From assembly GCA_018389105.1 (NCBI GenBank), contig JACATO010002731.1:992001-1056000 (forward strand): DNA of 64,000 nt, written 5' to 3'. The stretch is from Nautilus pompilius (taxonomy: Eukaryota > Mollusca > Cephalopoda > Nautilida > Nautilidae). Of the stretch, positions 27,401 to 42,400 are shown piece by piece. The notes under the pieces were generated by a model. The model was not told where the DNA came from. It made no database searches and saw nothing but the letters and a program-made list of their open reading frames with translations. Position numbers and translations under genes: made by a program. Every line of letters starts with the position of its first letter. Position 1 is the stretch's first letter.

Positions 27401-30400
27401 GAAGGGAAATTTATGGGAATTCTAAGCCAAGATTCCCATAAATTTACTTTGAATGTTTTGTAGCAGTGGCAGTTAGATTTTTCTTTACTTCCTCTCAGAT
27501 AGTTACCACAGTTACGCTTTGTTCAATGACAATGCTAGGCTTTGGCATGATCTGATCAGAAAAGATCATCAGCAATCAGTGGCTGTATTGGTAGAATCTA
27601 GTTGGCTTTTTTCCTTTAGCTGCATTCACACTAAAATTCTAAACCAGTGTAATGAATCTAATAAATTGATTCTAACTTGATTGATTTACATTTTAATTTC
27701 AAATGAATGGCAGTATATGAAGACAAGGAAAAAAAAAGGTTGGTATGTAGTAATTAGGAAAAAAGTTATTGATTAAAACAAAAACTAAAAAAAAAAAATT
27801 AAATAATTATATTGATGCTTTATACATAAACATGAGCACCAAAACAAACATGAGTACTTTTTGGGAGAATTAGGCTATCCTATAAATAGGCAAAATTTTT
27901 TAATATTGTGGAATTCCTAAACTAAACCTATGACAACTTGTCAGAAGTACAAAATCTGAAATGATTAGCCACCACTTCAGGATGCATTTCATGAATGAGA
28001 CTGATGATCAGAGTTTTGAAACAAATTTCTTAATATAATAAAGAATAACTTCAAAAAGAGCATATAAATCTGTGATAGCTATCTCAGTTATCTTTACAAT
28101 TTTTTAACAAGCTAAAAGTCCAATGGCAACTGAGAATTTGAGTTTTCTACAATTTTCTATCTGTACTATCATGGTACTAGTAACAAAGAACATGAACTCC
28201 CTCCCCCCTTTATATTGCCTCTAATGGAGCTAAATACTTCAAGGTAATAAACTTTTCTTTTTTTTTTTAAATATTCTGTAATTATAAAATATTTATAAAT
28301 TTAATTCCCTCCTCTGGTAGTTCTAGAGAAACAAAAAATCATAAGAATATCAAGTTTTTTCATTATTAGTTCTCTACATACAACAATTAAAAAAAAAAAC
28401 AAACAGATAGGTATTAAATAACAAGATTGCAAGAACTCAGTCAAGAAACCAATTCTTTGATGTTTACAAAATTTCATCAAATTTTCTACCTTTGATAAAT
28501 CATGATTACTACTACCTTAACAACACACAAGCTGTTCTTGTTACCAAACAAAAGAATTTAACAAAATCAGTTTTGTCAGCCTTGCTTTTCTCTTCAACAC
28601 AGTAGTTCTTGACAAATTTCTCTAAAAATATCTTCCTCCTTTACAAAACTTGATCAAACACCTTGGTAAAGTAAATAAAGAACAAAATACCTGTCAGGTT
28701 TTCACCTCAAAACATTCAAACTTGTCTATAACGACAATGCAATTTCTTTTTTATCACTAATATTTAACATTACTTATACACCAGTTAGGAAAACACTAAT
28801 TATATTTGATAATGAATAATACATAGTGATTTTTCTCAAATTACTTTTTTATCCTATAATAAAAAAGAAAACAATGACATTGTCTATATATTTTTTTCAT
28901 TCTTGGTCTTTATATTACTTTTTACATGACATATCATGATCTTCCTGCAAAATATTTTCAGCTGTGTCCCACAAGAGAAGCATGAGCATCAAATTGTTTG
29001 TTTATTCAGCCAGTGTTCTTAAACATATTTCAAAGATAATTGTGGTATTTGCATGCTTATGTTTACTAAGGTATTAAAACCACTAAATCCTTCAACAGTA
29101 TTTGCATATATTTAAAAACAGGTTTTTACTGGTGGCCAAAATTAATAGTAAAATTGTTTTTAAACAAAATATTGAGTGTCTGTTGTGTGTTACAATGTAA
29201 AAATACATTTCAACATAATACATCCAGCTAAGTGCTGCTTTTATATCCATGTGGCTTTGATGTAGTATTTTCTTGTAAAGTGAAAATTCAACTATGAAGT
29301 AAGAGAATAGTAAACTTCAATAAGTGCACACTTTGCAATACCATTTTGACTAAAAACTATTGTTTCAACAAAAAAAAAAATACACAATTTTTAATGCCTC
29401 TCAAAATTGCTTGGCACAATTTCTGTTCTCTATTAAAGATGAAAATATTTCATGAAATAAAGTAATTTTCATCAGAAAATTTTTGTTTGGTTGAATTCTC
29501 CATCATTGAAGATAAATGTATGCAGGTACTGCTCCAAAAAGTAGAAAAGGGGTGAACTACCTACTTCATCTATCAGACAAGTCAGTCTCTCCTTAACTCC
29601 ACCAGACCAGTAAGGTAAATCAAATAGTGCAAGTTAGACTAGAATAAATGAGATAAACACCCCAAATACCCCACTTCAAAGTATTTTTATATAGGTAAGC
29701 TTCAAATGAAAAAATCCTGCTGACTGACATTTGAACTAAGGTGGTACTAACTACCAAATTCTGAAGAAAGACCAAAAAACGAAACCAGCTTTGTGGGCAA
29801 AAAAGGACATTTTTCTCTTATGGTTAATGCAATTATAAGTTTATTTTTGGTGAATGTTAATTTAATATTAAAGATGATGTTTGGGATAAATATTTAACTT
29901 TTCCAGCAATTGCTATGTATTTTTAAAAGTTATAATTAAGTGAATGCCAGTATATTTTCAAAAAAATATTTTAATAGATTTTTCAACAGGACTATTGATA
30001 GTTAATAAGGAGGATAGCATTTTTTCCAGAATAAACAACAAAGAAATCCCACACACACAAACACACACTGGGATGGAAACAACTATGCTAACAAAGTCAG
30101 AAAAAATATTTTGTCTACCTATAAGCCAAAGCATTATCTTACTCATAATAACATGGTATATCCATTCTCTTTGATTATGTTAATAAGAAAGTCTTATCTT
30201 AATACAGCATGGATAAATCTGCTTTTGTGCTATGGAAATCTTAAACCTTTTCTGTTTGATTGTTTACATCACTAATTTAAAAACAAATGAGTGCAGGCAG
30301 AGAAATAGTAAAAACAGATCTTTAACATGAGCAATAGTATGTAATTACTGGGAAAATATAAGTATAAAAGATAAGAATTATGATTTTAAACATAACTATG

Positions 30401-33400
30401 ATGCATGTTTAAGAAAGAACACAAAAAGGAATATGATCCAAACATAAAAGAACAATACATGTATGACATGAAAAAGAAAATACAAAAATTGAAGGAAAAA
30501 ATAGAAAAATTTTACAGTAATATTTTTTTTTCTACAGAAATTGTTTGCTTATATGCTGTGATGCTACTATAATGTGGAAAAGAGTTATGAACTCATTATA
30601 TCCTTAAAAAATTTAAAGTAGATAGGTATTAGCTACAAAATACATTAACTTGACAAAGTTTCATGCATTTCACAGTATTAGCGCTAACTTTGTTGACTAC
30701 ACTGATTTTAAAACCCAACTCCCTTTTTTTTGTCATCAACTTTAGGGTGCTATATCTGATAAATCAGAAAGTGTCAATAATAATAATAATAATAATAACT
30801 ACTAACATAAATCAGTATTTATTTTACCAAGCATTTTCCTCCAATAATCTAATGCTGATGATGGTATCAAATAGACATTTTTTAAAACATTCAAAATAAT
30901 ATAAACTGACAGAATGGAAAAACCCAACTTAATTGTTCTTAATTAAAAATGATGTAATTAGTTTTGTCCTGTTTTCATTTCAGTGTTAAGGCTACACTTA
31001 CATAGGCCTTATGTAAGAAAGAGCATCTAGCTTTTAGTCAATATCATAAACAAAGTGGTAGAAGAATAAACATATTATAATTAACCTTTAGTAAACTAAA
31101 GTATTATAGGTATCAGAACAGGTAGCCATGCACATAAAATGTATAGAAAATTTCAGATTAGAAAAACAAACTGAATAACCAAAGCTCCATTCTCCCCCTC
31201 ACTTTCCTGAACTCAGTAGAAAATTTTCCCCCTTTACTGTCACTGACAAATGAATTTCTAAAAATTGAGGGATTTTTTTGTTTGCTTTCCATGGTTTCCA
31301 TCATATACATTTTATTTTCAGGCAAGTGAGCACTTTTCCCGGTGGGTTTCTATTAACATCCTAGTAAATTCCTGGTTTTAATGTCAATACTGTCATATAT
31401 ATATCTTTGTGTGCGCACACAAAGCACTACTTTGTGAGCATTTTCCAATGGTGAATATCACCTTTTCTGCCAATTAATGTAGATTTTGTAGTAAAAAAAT
31501 CATTCCTCCAAAAAAACAATTCAACAGGAAATGCATGCTTGAATTAAAACTTCTGACCTGAAGTTATCTTAAGTGTGGATTTTTCCATTAGGAATACAAA
31601 TAAAATGCCTACATTTTTTCAAAATTTGTTGAGATAAAACATAAACAGTAACAGAAATGCTTGAGTCTTTGAGTAGAAATAAACCTTACAAGCTAAATGT
31701 CCCCATCTGTTTAAAACAATTCTTATTTGCTTGTATATTCTTCTGAAGAACTCACTAGTCAAACTGTTTAATAAATGTTTTCTTAACTTAAATTATTGTT
31801 TAAGGAAGAAAATTACACTTTCTCATTTACTTCCCCCAGAAAATATTAGATTTTATTTAGTGTATAAATCACTTTACTTCATTAAGATTTTATTATACAA
31901 AATAAATTTTTGTTCACACACACACACACACACACATGCACGCATCAATATTTTACATTTAAATTCTGTGGATGAAATTAGTTGCACAACTCAAATGTTC
32001 AAAAATATGAATCCACAAGTTAAAAAAAGATAAGTTGCAGCAGTGACTGACTATTAGTGTGGGTTTAAATCATCAGTCAGAAAAGTGAAAAATCTTCAAC
32101 AATATTATTAGTTCATTTGTGAAAATCCTATCTTTCTTCAGATTAATAGAAACTTCTACCCACACTCTCAAATAAGATCATCCATGTCTAAGAGGTACAT
32201 TTAAAAATCCAAACATAGCAGGTCACATTCAGAACACTAGTTAACAAACCTGCATATTTCTTCTTTTTAAAATTTTCCATTCACTATCTAGTATGTGAAT
32301 ACTTTATTAGTTTGTATAAACTTTTCTTTTTATAAATATTTATTTTATTTTTACTTTAGGTAGCATATATTGACAATATCTAGTTAATTCTTAAATCTCG
32401 TATATGCATGAGTAAGATCTAACTTCTTTAAAAGAAAAATAATCCTAACATACACATTCTATAGCTTATATTAAATTACTTATCAGTAAATGGTTTTATT
32501 AATGAAGGAAACTAATATATCACAAATAAAAACAACAAGAAAATATTTAAGCAAAGCAAAGCAAAGCAGGAAATAAAAAAACAAAAAAATTGTCTTAATT
32601 TTCCCCAAAAGTGACAATGCAGTACCAATAAGTTAAAGCTATAATTAGCTGCATTAGTGGCAATACATCAAGTTCTCTAAAACTAGCATTTTAAACTTAA
32701 CTGCCCATAATGATGAAACATTTTTCTTGAAGTAAACTTGATGAGAGAAGAAACAACAACAATTCAAGATAAAGTATACTAGTCAGCTACAAGGAGGGAT
32801 AAAAGTAATCTTACTTCATCAATGTCTTGCCAAAGTGGATTTTTCTAGCCAGTAATTATAGATCACTGGCTAAAGTCTCATTTAAAACTTCAGCAGTATG
32901 GATGACTGGAAGCCTAATTCTTCAGTGACATAGGAAGTTTAATGTGGTTTTGATACACAGAATGGCTAGCATTAGTAGAAAGCATTGAGGAATTACAGCT
33001 GCAAATCTGCATTAACAAAATTACTACAGACTATATCAAATTAAAATGTTATCTTAAACAACAAAACTCTACATCATGATCATTATATCTGGATTCATAA
33101 AAGGTTGTAATCTCAAAAGGTAATTTATTCAATGAACTTATCAAAGACTGAATTAGCATCCTGATGATGCTGGAACATTTATACATTTCTTCTAACAAGA
33201 AACAGAAAAACAAGGCAAAAAAGTTATGTAAAGTTTACAGAAAAGAAAAAGGCAACATTTTCTTATAGTGGTGTGTAACTCTCAAAATAATTAAGCAACT
33301 GTAAAAGAGAAACAAAACCCTCAAATAACAAATTTTACATATCTTCTCTGGTAAAAACAGCTCCTAATGCAAAAAATGTTTTTTTGAAAATTTAGAAACA

Positions 33401-36400
33401 GAATATTTCAAGTTGGTCTGCAGGTTTGGCAACCCTTTTCTCCTCCCCAACCAGTTTTTTAAAAAAAATCTACTTTCAACAATCTACTCTCTTTGTTAGG
33501 CTATGTCTGATTTTAATTTTTTTCAAATTCTTTGATAAATTAACAATGAAAATTTTGGACACTTTTGAAAAGAAAATGCATAGATGAGACCTCATACTGT
33601 TGGTGTGTTGTGTGTGCTAACTTGTTTACAGTGTATCATCATAAAATACAAAATACTCTATTGCCAGTATGGTAGTTTAAAGATAAAGTCCTGTTCCTTC
33701 CAAGTGTAATGTTAGGTAGCAAAACAGAATTCACTAGTAACATCACTGAGAAAGGAGAGAAAAATTATTTAGGAATGGCTTTAGGTCCTCCAGCCAGTTG
33801 ATTAAGAGTTAGAAATGTTTAATGCACTCACATTTTATTTACGCAGTTTGGCTGCTTTTTTTTTAGTGTTAATTTTGTATTTATTACTTTAAAGAAGCTA
33901 GGTATGCAATCTAATTCTGGTTTCTGTCTGTCAATTTTCAAAAGCAGATCCAAGGCTAATTCTTTTACTATTGTTGTATATGGGTTTTAACACAAGTTCT
34001 TTCTTCTTTTTTTTCATTGTTTCACTTCATCTGCTATACTGATTTGATAACTAAACATTCAGAAGTCTGTGATGATTAGAAACTATTTGAGAGTTTTCAT
34101 AGCATTACACCGTGGGAAGTTTTGTTATTGGCAGAGACATTCATTGTTAACATGAGGTATGTTTTCTAATTATTTATTTTTATGTAATTTCTCTAGGACT
34201 TTCTCTTACTCAATCATATCTCCTCAAGACAAGAATGAAACAAAAGCAGCAGTCTAGTCTAATATACACTACATTTGTGATTATATTCAAATGAAACTGA
34301 CACTTACTTTACATATTAATATTTGTCAAGAATTCTGTTTAAAAGAATAATTACACTTTTCAATTCAAAAATATTAAACTAGAAAAATAATTTGTTTATT
34401 TACATCTATATGGTTTGAAAAATAATGAAATGGAAACAGCATTGCCTCTAAAAACCATTATTTATTTACATAGCATCATCTATTATCAAAGTAGTTTTTA
34501 TAGGCAACTGATTGCATGAGGCTTGACTGATATCTTGTATAAATATCACATATTTACAAAGACAAGAAAAAGAATTTGGGAAGTGAAAATTTATATCAGC
34601 AAGAAAATCTATATCGGTTGATAACAAATGGATAGTTTTAATTACATTATGGAACCAAATAAAAAAATAAATTCCTATTAATGATAATATTTATCTGTAT
34701 GATAGTGACTTTTACACACAAAATGTGTGTGTTAACAAGAGGAATCACAAAAGTGGAATTGGTTTTATTCAGACTTCCTTTCACATGAAAACAACTGGCA
34801 AATATGCTTAGTTAAAAAAAAAAAAAAATGTTTGATTCCAACTTTTGTCTAACTTTTTCTTTTCTTAAAAGATAAAAAAAATAAGTAAATGAGATTGCTG
34901 GATCATTTAAATGCATAGTAATGGCCAATAACAAATTTTATCAAATTTAACTGCATGTGTGATGTACTTTTCTTAAAACTGTTCAGTCTTGCAATAGTGC
35001 TAGTTAATCCTATAATACATCTCCATTCAAGATGCCAATCCACTTCAAAATGACTAATTCTTCATCATTTCCCTTTGGAGAAGTTTTTTGATATTTCTAC
35101 TTGCACATTTTTGAAGACAACACACATTTAGCCACACCTCAGAATCTAGAAAATTCAAGTTTTTTTTGCCACTTCCAACAGTCATCCTATAGCTAAATCC
35201 CTCTAAAAGGAAGATCTAATTAATTGGCAGGTATTTTGCATAATATTTACTATAATATACTCACCACAATCAGAACTACCCAGTTGCAGAAGTCTCTTTC
35301 CTAGGTGTCAACAACAAAGTTTGTCATTATGTTTAACTTGTTTTATTTTGCAGATGTCAAAACTGTGCTCAAGTGCTACACTGTGACTCAGTAACTTATG
35401 AAAGAAGCAGATGCTCATCTTCTGTACCATGAAAATGTCACAACTAATAAAAATATGCTATCTCAACATGAAATGGAAAGAGAAATACCCATCAGAAGCA
35501 TGGATTCATGTATATACAGATGGGTCAGCAATTAGTGCTGTGGTCAATGAGGATGCTGGCATCCTGATTAAGTATCCTGGAGGTCAGACCACAACTGCAA
35601 GTGTCGCCACCGGCAGATACTGCACAAACTTCTGTGCAGAGATTGAAGCCCTCATGCAGGCCGCCTCCATGATACAGGCATCAGTGGATTGATGTCACCA
35701 AGTGGTCTTCCTCACAGATGCTCTTTCCATTCTTCAGGCCCTGGAGAATGATAAGCTTCTCCATTTGGCCAATGCTCTACAGTTAGTTGGAAGAACCAGA
35801 AGAGCAGCCTTCCAGTGGATCCCAGCCAACTGTGGAGTACCCAGGAACGAGAAAGCAGATGATCTAGCAAAAGCTGGTGCACAGGAAGACCAACCAGACA
35901 ACAGCATTAGCTTTCGGAAGAGGATCATCATCAGAGCATTATTTGGGCCACAGACAGAAAGGGACGACTACCACCTACTGTCCAGACACCAACAAGTGAC
36001 TCTGGTGAGACTCTGAACCGGACAGGCTCACATGAGCCGAAAGTTTAAGCTGGTCCCTTCACCAACCTGCTCCTGCAGTCAAGAGGATCAGACAGCTGAA
36101 CACATTCTACAGAGAAGTTCACTTCTGGAGGGAGAGAGATGGAAAATGTGGCCAACAGCTTAAATCACTTTGTGTTTGACGATCAATACATTGTCAGCCA
36201 CTTTCCCCTCCTATCTTAAGTTTCAAAAGCAATGCTATCGAAAAAGTATCTGACTATTTTTTACAGTGGGAAGTAATGATGTTAGGGAGGCAAAAGTGTG
36301 CATAGTGGAGCCGCATGCCTTCATGCGCATGCATGGTTTTTGGAGGGCTTGCTGGATGCGTCAGTCGCTGTCAGGCAGCCAGTGTGAGAGAGGCTGTACT

Positions 36401-39400
36401 ACTTACTAGTCGCATTTTCATTTTGCCTGTGATGACGGAACATGTGGAGCAATGATCTTGCATCAAGTTTTGCCAAAAGCTTGGAGATACCAAAGCGGAA
36501 ACAATACGCAAAATTGAACAGGCTTTTGGTGACAATGCCATGGGTATTACCCAAATTAGAGAATGGTACAACAGGTTCAAAGATGGCCGCACATCGGTGG
36601 AGTGTGACCAGCGTTCCGGGAGGCCATCAACAAGCCACAATGCAGTTGTTATCGAGAAAGTGCGGACCTTGATAATGGAGGATCGTCGTTTGATGGTGCG
36701 GGAAATTGGTGATGAGGTTTGGATCAGTAAAGATCCTGCACATGCAATTTTAAAGGAGGATTTGGGATTGCACAGAGTGGCAGCAAAATTTGTGCCCAAG
36801 CAGCTTTCTCAGGAACAACAATAACTTCATCTTGAGGTTGCGCAGGACCTGCTGGATATTGCCAACAGGGATCCTGAGTTCCAGAATACTGTGATAACTG
36901 GAGATGAGACATGGGTGTACGGGTATGACCTGGAAACCAAAGCTCAGTCATCAGAGTGGAAGCACCCAACATCACCAAGGTCTGGAGAAAAATCAAGGTG
37001 ATGCTGACTGTTTTCTTCGACTACTGAAGCGTTGTGCATCACGAATATGCACCAGAAGGACAAACAGTTACAAAGGAGTACTATCAGGAAGTCCTTTGTC
37101 ATCTTCATGATGCAGTTTGGCACAAGAGACTGGATCTGTGGGCCTCACAAAACTGGCAGCTGCATCATGGCAACGATTCATCGCAGCTGATCCAAGGTTT
37201 CTTGGCAAAGAAAGGCATTTCGCTCATTCGCCAGGCTCTCTACTCTCCAGACATGGCTCCTTCTGACTTCTGGGTTGTTCCCAAAAATGAAGATGCCACT
37301 GAAAGGCTCCCGCTTTGAGAGCCGAGAGGGCATCATGCAGAATGTGATGGTGGAGTTGAGATCCATTCCGGAAGAAGCATTCCAGACGTGCTTCGAACAG
37401 TGGAAGGATCGCTGGGCTAAGTGTGTGGAGGCACAAGGGGCCTACTTCGAAGGGGATTAGCAATTGAATCCCACCAAGTACGTAATTTTTTTTCCCCAGC
37501 CTAAGGTCAGATACTTTTTCGACAGACCTTGTATTATGTCCTCAGTACAAAATTTCCAGAGTGACAGTCATTTTAAAATTTAGGGTCTTCTAAACTTAAC
37601 CTAAATTTTTAAACTTTATAAATTATAATGTACTAGGGACATTAGGGACATTGTTCAAATGAAACCTGGCTGAAATAGCATCATTGTAGTAGTATCTAGC
37701 CCTCAAGTTTCTTTTGAATGTCCATCTCTAGTATACTGATTACTCCTATAATGTAGGATAAAATTTTCTGACTAATTGTACTAACAACATAAGATTAACC
37801 AGACAAGCTGAATAATGTATCAATTTTTAAACCTTGACAAACTTAACTTTAATTTTTTGTGATTAAAGACATATTTGGCGCACAACAAACATCCATCGAG
37901 TTTTTCAAATTAAGAATAGTACTTTAAATGACACTTCATTAGTTTGGCAGCATACATTTAATAATAAAAGAGTGAAAATATAAAAGCAATTCAATTACAT
38001 AATGTTAAATTTTGGTTCATAAATTAACTCTGCTTTTATTTTTTTTAAATAAGTAGATGTTCCAGTCTTTATATTGAACATTAAATTCTGTCATTATGCA
38101 GTAGAACAACATAAAATAAGATTTCACAATTTAGCCACTTTTACCAAAACAATACAATCAAAACAACATCTAATTGAAGATAAAAGGGACAAAACTGTGA
38201 ATGATATTTTCTAATATTTATTATAATAAAATATTTCTTGAAAATCAGACAATAAACAGAAGAAAACTAAAGCTTGGAAAAATTTTGCTGGTGTTTGTGA
38301 AGCATAATTTTGAAAATTTCCAAACACAGTTCCATCATAACAAAACTGAAGTTTGATGCATACATTAAAGGCAGCATTCAAATTAAAAATGAAACAACAC
38401 CTTATACTTTCATTCTTTGCAAACAAAAATCTGCATCTGTTGATTAAAATAAATATCATCATTATGAAGATGGAATATTTTTTTCCTCAAGTAGTTGAGT
38501 CTTACATGATTTTTATTAGCTTAAATAAAATTATAAAGCATAATAAGCAAGCCCACTGATGCAGCAGTACTGGCAGCAAAGTGAAGATGCATCATTTGGC
38601 ACAAATCATTTAAATGAGAAGAAACAGATACAAGAGCATTAATATACACAATGCACCATCTAACTTAGATTATTTATCAGTCTGGAACTGAATAGAATCC
38701 ATTATACAATATCAATTTCAATAGTTCTTAACTGTTATGGTTCAATTGGACTAGAGTTCCCAATTAATCTAGCATAATTAACTACATGGTTGTTTTGTTT
38801 TCTTGATGATTATTAATTCATTGCATGAGGTATTTTTTAAAACTGTAATAGATATAAGAGATAATTAAAAACAAAGATAAATTAAAATTTACCACTTAGT
38901 GAAATTTTAAAAAAGAAAGAATGAAAAATGGAAAATCAATGCTAGTTTATATACAGTCAAAATGCATTGATGGTACTGTAATACAGAATGTGCAAGTAAA
39001 GCAGTACAAGGTTTTTGTATCACAGGGCAAGAGGTGGTGGTAATAAATTGATAATAAAATGGTTGCCCAGAGGTAAGGAATGTAACAATAACTGCTCCGA
39101 ATTCTAGTACACCAAAAATAACAAGTTGGCCACACTGGTGTTGGTTTTTTGGTCAAGAGTATGCATGCAACAACTGAAATGTGATACTTTACTCAGAAAA
39201 AGATTCATCATTAGTTTATTTAACTGGTATAAAAGATTTTTACAAACCAGCTTGAGTTTGAAAATAAAATTCCATCCATATTTAAAAAAAAAAAAAATCT
39301 GCATGGTCTTGTAATTCCAGAAGCAGACATGCACCAAAAGCTGCTACAACAAAAATAGACTCTAGGAAAGATGACACATCTGAAATATTAGCTGTGACAG

Positions 39401-42400
39401 CCTTTGAAGTCGAGAGAAAAGACCATATCTTTTGAAGATGATAAAGGAAAGATGGGTTCTACAGTAATAAATGTCAAGATTAACTGTTTTGTGTACATGT
39501 GAACAGTGAAACTTTTGACATTTGACAAGATTGGTACAAAGACAACCTGAAAATCATCATTCCAGAAAAGATCTAGGCTAAATTTATACTGTATTTATCT
39601 ATTTCTTTGTTTTTTTTTTGCATGAAACTTGTTTTGAACTTTCTTGCTGATTCACTTGTAGTGCAAAAAATACCCTTTATTTTAAATTATTGATACTAAT
39701 ATTTTTATTGAGCTTACAATTGTTTCCTTATCTCTGCTCATAAAAATTGTTATTAAGAACTTTTCATTTATTAATAATCAGGGTACTAAATGTTAATAAC
39801 TTAGAGAGCAGTCCTGTTATAAAGGTGAGGAAACCACTCTTCTTCCTTCTCAGTCTGATGCCTATATCTATCCAGGATAAAATAACATTTCAATGGAGAA
39901 ACTATTCCACTAGTTGGACATTAAACATATGCTGGCCCATTTGAGGACCCTATAATTCTGTAAAATGCATATAAAAGAAAATCATTACTCTATTTAATTT
40001 TTTAAAATAAACAAATTTGAACATTTCTGAGTTAAGTTTGAGTCTAGTAAGATTGGTATAAATTAAAAAAAAATTAAATAAATGTCTCTTTGACAGTGGT
40101 GACAATTTTACAAAGATGAAATCTTGTATTTTTTATAAACTTGCAACTCTGATTTTTATTTTTTGTATTGCCACCTTAGCTGAGATAAATTTACATTAAG
40201 AAAAACTATAACTGCTAACTAATTAATATTTTAAAACAAGACAGAAAAATAAGCAGTTGTTAAAACATCAAAAAATATCTTGTTTATTTGGGATTTTAAA
40301 CTATTAAGTTATTTTTTCTAATATTTTGATGAAAGATTCTTTATCAATGCAATATTGGAAGTAATGAGCACTAAAATAAAACACTTCTTTGCACATTCTG
40401 ATATACAATAACCTTAAACTATATGCTATCAATTACCAACAAAATCTATAGATCTTTTAATTATTGTGGCTGTTGTTGGCCATTCATTAACTGTAACCTC
40501 AGTCTCCATCTCTCAAAGACAACAAACCATTTGGAAGGAGACACATTAATTTATTTTAACTTTTACTTTGTGTTCCTCATATTGAATAAATTCACCAAAT
40601 AAAATTTTTTTTGAAAGTTCTTTATTTTTATTGTTTGAGCTAGAATGTCAATTATAACTCAGTGAATGTTTAGATTACCTGGCATTGCTACTAATAAATA
40701 ACCAATACATTTATAAACTGAAACACACACACACACACAGACAGACAGACAGACAAACAGAGGTTGTACATTAAGTTCTGTTACTATGTTAAAGTTTAAT
40801 AAATCTATCAGGTATAGCAATACATTTAAGTTTTAGCAAGTAATCATAAGAATGTTTACACAATAAATGTTAGATTTCTTCACTCTCTCCATCGTTATCC
40901 ATACAGTGAAGCCTATTTTCAAAAGCCCCGAATATTTCCACTAGTTGTTCATGAGGTATGGCATATCATGTTGAATTCTTCTCTTAAGATCCCCCAAATT
41001 GTGAGGCTTATATGAATATGCATTAGAGAGAGTGAACCAGTGGCACGGTGGTTAGTTTGAATCCTGGTGGGACCAACTAGGTTTGGCATAATTTCTTTTC
41101 ACACTACTTGTTGTTTCCTCCTACATCTAATACCTAATGAAAAGTTTTAGTAGAGATTTCCCTGTTGAAATCAGAAGTGCTGGGCCAATCATGGCACAAA
41201 ATAGGCAACATGTTCTAGTAGATAACCAGAGCACTATGCTCTCACACCAGGATTAGAGACTAGAGTATGACAAAAGAACATGCTGGATTCAAATTTTCCA
41301 CAAAGGAAGAAATCCATAGGTGTCAGGTCAGGTGATTGGGGAGATCATGCAATGGAGCCACTGCATCCAATCCATCTGCCTAGAAAGGTTTCAATGAAGC
41401 ACAAACTTTAATGGCAAGAAGAGAGAGAGAGAGCCCTGTCCTGTTGGAAGATCATTTTATCCAACAAGCCACATCTATGGAATGGAGAAACTTCATAGCA
41501 TCTTCAGGTATGAATCACAGTTAAACTATTCTTCTCAAAAAGCAAAAGAAAAAAACCCCACACATTTTATTGCCTGGTAAGAGCATACCAGACATTAACT
41601 CTAGGAGAGTCTCTCTTGTTCTCTCATGTCAGATGAATTCCATACACTCCAAATTCAGTAGTTATGTCTGTCATTTATAAAACTATGAAATAGTAACAAG
41701 ACTTTACGTACATATTTAATTAAAGTCACACTGAATTAAAATCAGAAGTATGTGACCTAAATTTCAACTATTCTTACTTAAGAGAGGTTGTCAAAATAAT
41801 ACTCCATCATGCTAAAACTAAGTTCTGACAAACAATGTAATAAATATTTCTTTTTTCTTTTACACAAGTCAATCAAACTATATTCATCAAGCTACTAAAC
41901 TGACTTGATCATAAATTTTAGTGATTGTGAACTGCAACTTAATGGATTACATAAACATGTAGTGGCTATTATTCCCTGGAAGAAAAATGTCAAAATAATG
42001 CAATGCACAAACTAAGCCTGTAGTGAAGTTATTATCTGCAATCTTTTCATGTATTAAAACTGAATAATAGTTAAAGTATGACTTGGAGTATTTGTTTACA
42101 CTGGCATGCTTTAACATAACTGATAAACATGAACTCTAAAAAAATGCCCCCCCCCAAAAAAAAAAAAAAAAAGAGAGGAGGAGGCTAAAAGTAAAAATCC
42201 AAAAATTAAAGGGAAATATTTCATTTAGCAAAGTAGCATTTCAGCTCTGAAAGTGATAAGAAAGTGATGAAATTAAGCAAAAATTCTGTTTTCTCTAATA
42301 CTGATAAATTCCAGAACACTATAATTTGTTGGATTTATAGATCTCACTTGCCTTTCTTATGCAGTAACTTGATAAATTCATTTGTGCACAATATGCACAG

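Larger units (their letters stand above)
26756..35380. other. First 8.6 kb of the 15.7-kb TM9SF1 intron
   Basis: Strongly AT-rich, without transposase relics or coding exons that I can recognise. It holds the microsatellites listed separately at 30776, 31915 and 32551. Confidence 0.5.
40758..41718 (-). mobile_element. IS630-like Tc/mariner element, split by a SINE
   Basis: The ends share an inverted repeat: left TGTACATTAAGTTCTGTTAC, right (reverse complemented) TGTACGTAAAGTCTTGTTAC. On the minus strand the transposase relic reads [15 protein letters not shown] (41625-41580), IFQQDRAL (about 41450, second catalytic Asp), [10 protein letters not shown] then a stop, and [19 protein letters not shown] (41350-41290). 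After the SINE it resumes with [17 protein letters not shown] and ends [11 protein letters not shown] ... [10 protein letters not shown] near 40875. Family order is preserved on both sides of the insertion. Confidence 0.85.

Noticed and set aside
29944-30174. 76-codon plus-strand frame and its shadow
   Set aside because: No resemblance to any family and low-complexity codons; located in an otherwise empty intron.
40722-40755. Possible CRISPR-like or satellite array
   Set aside because: It is a simple dinucleotide/tetranucleotide microsatellite without spacers.
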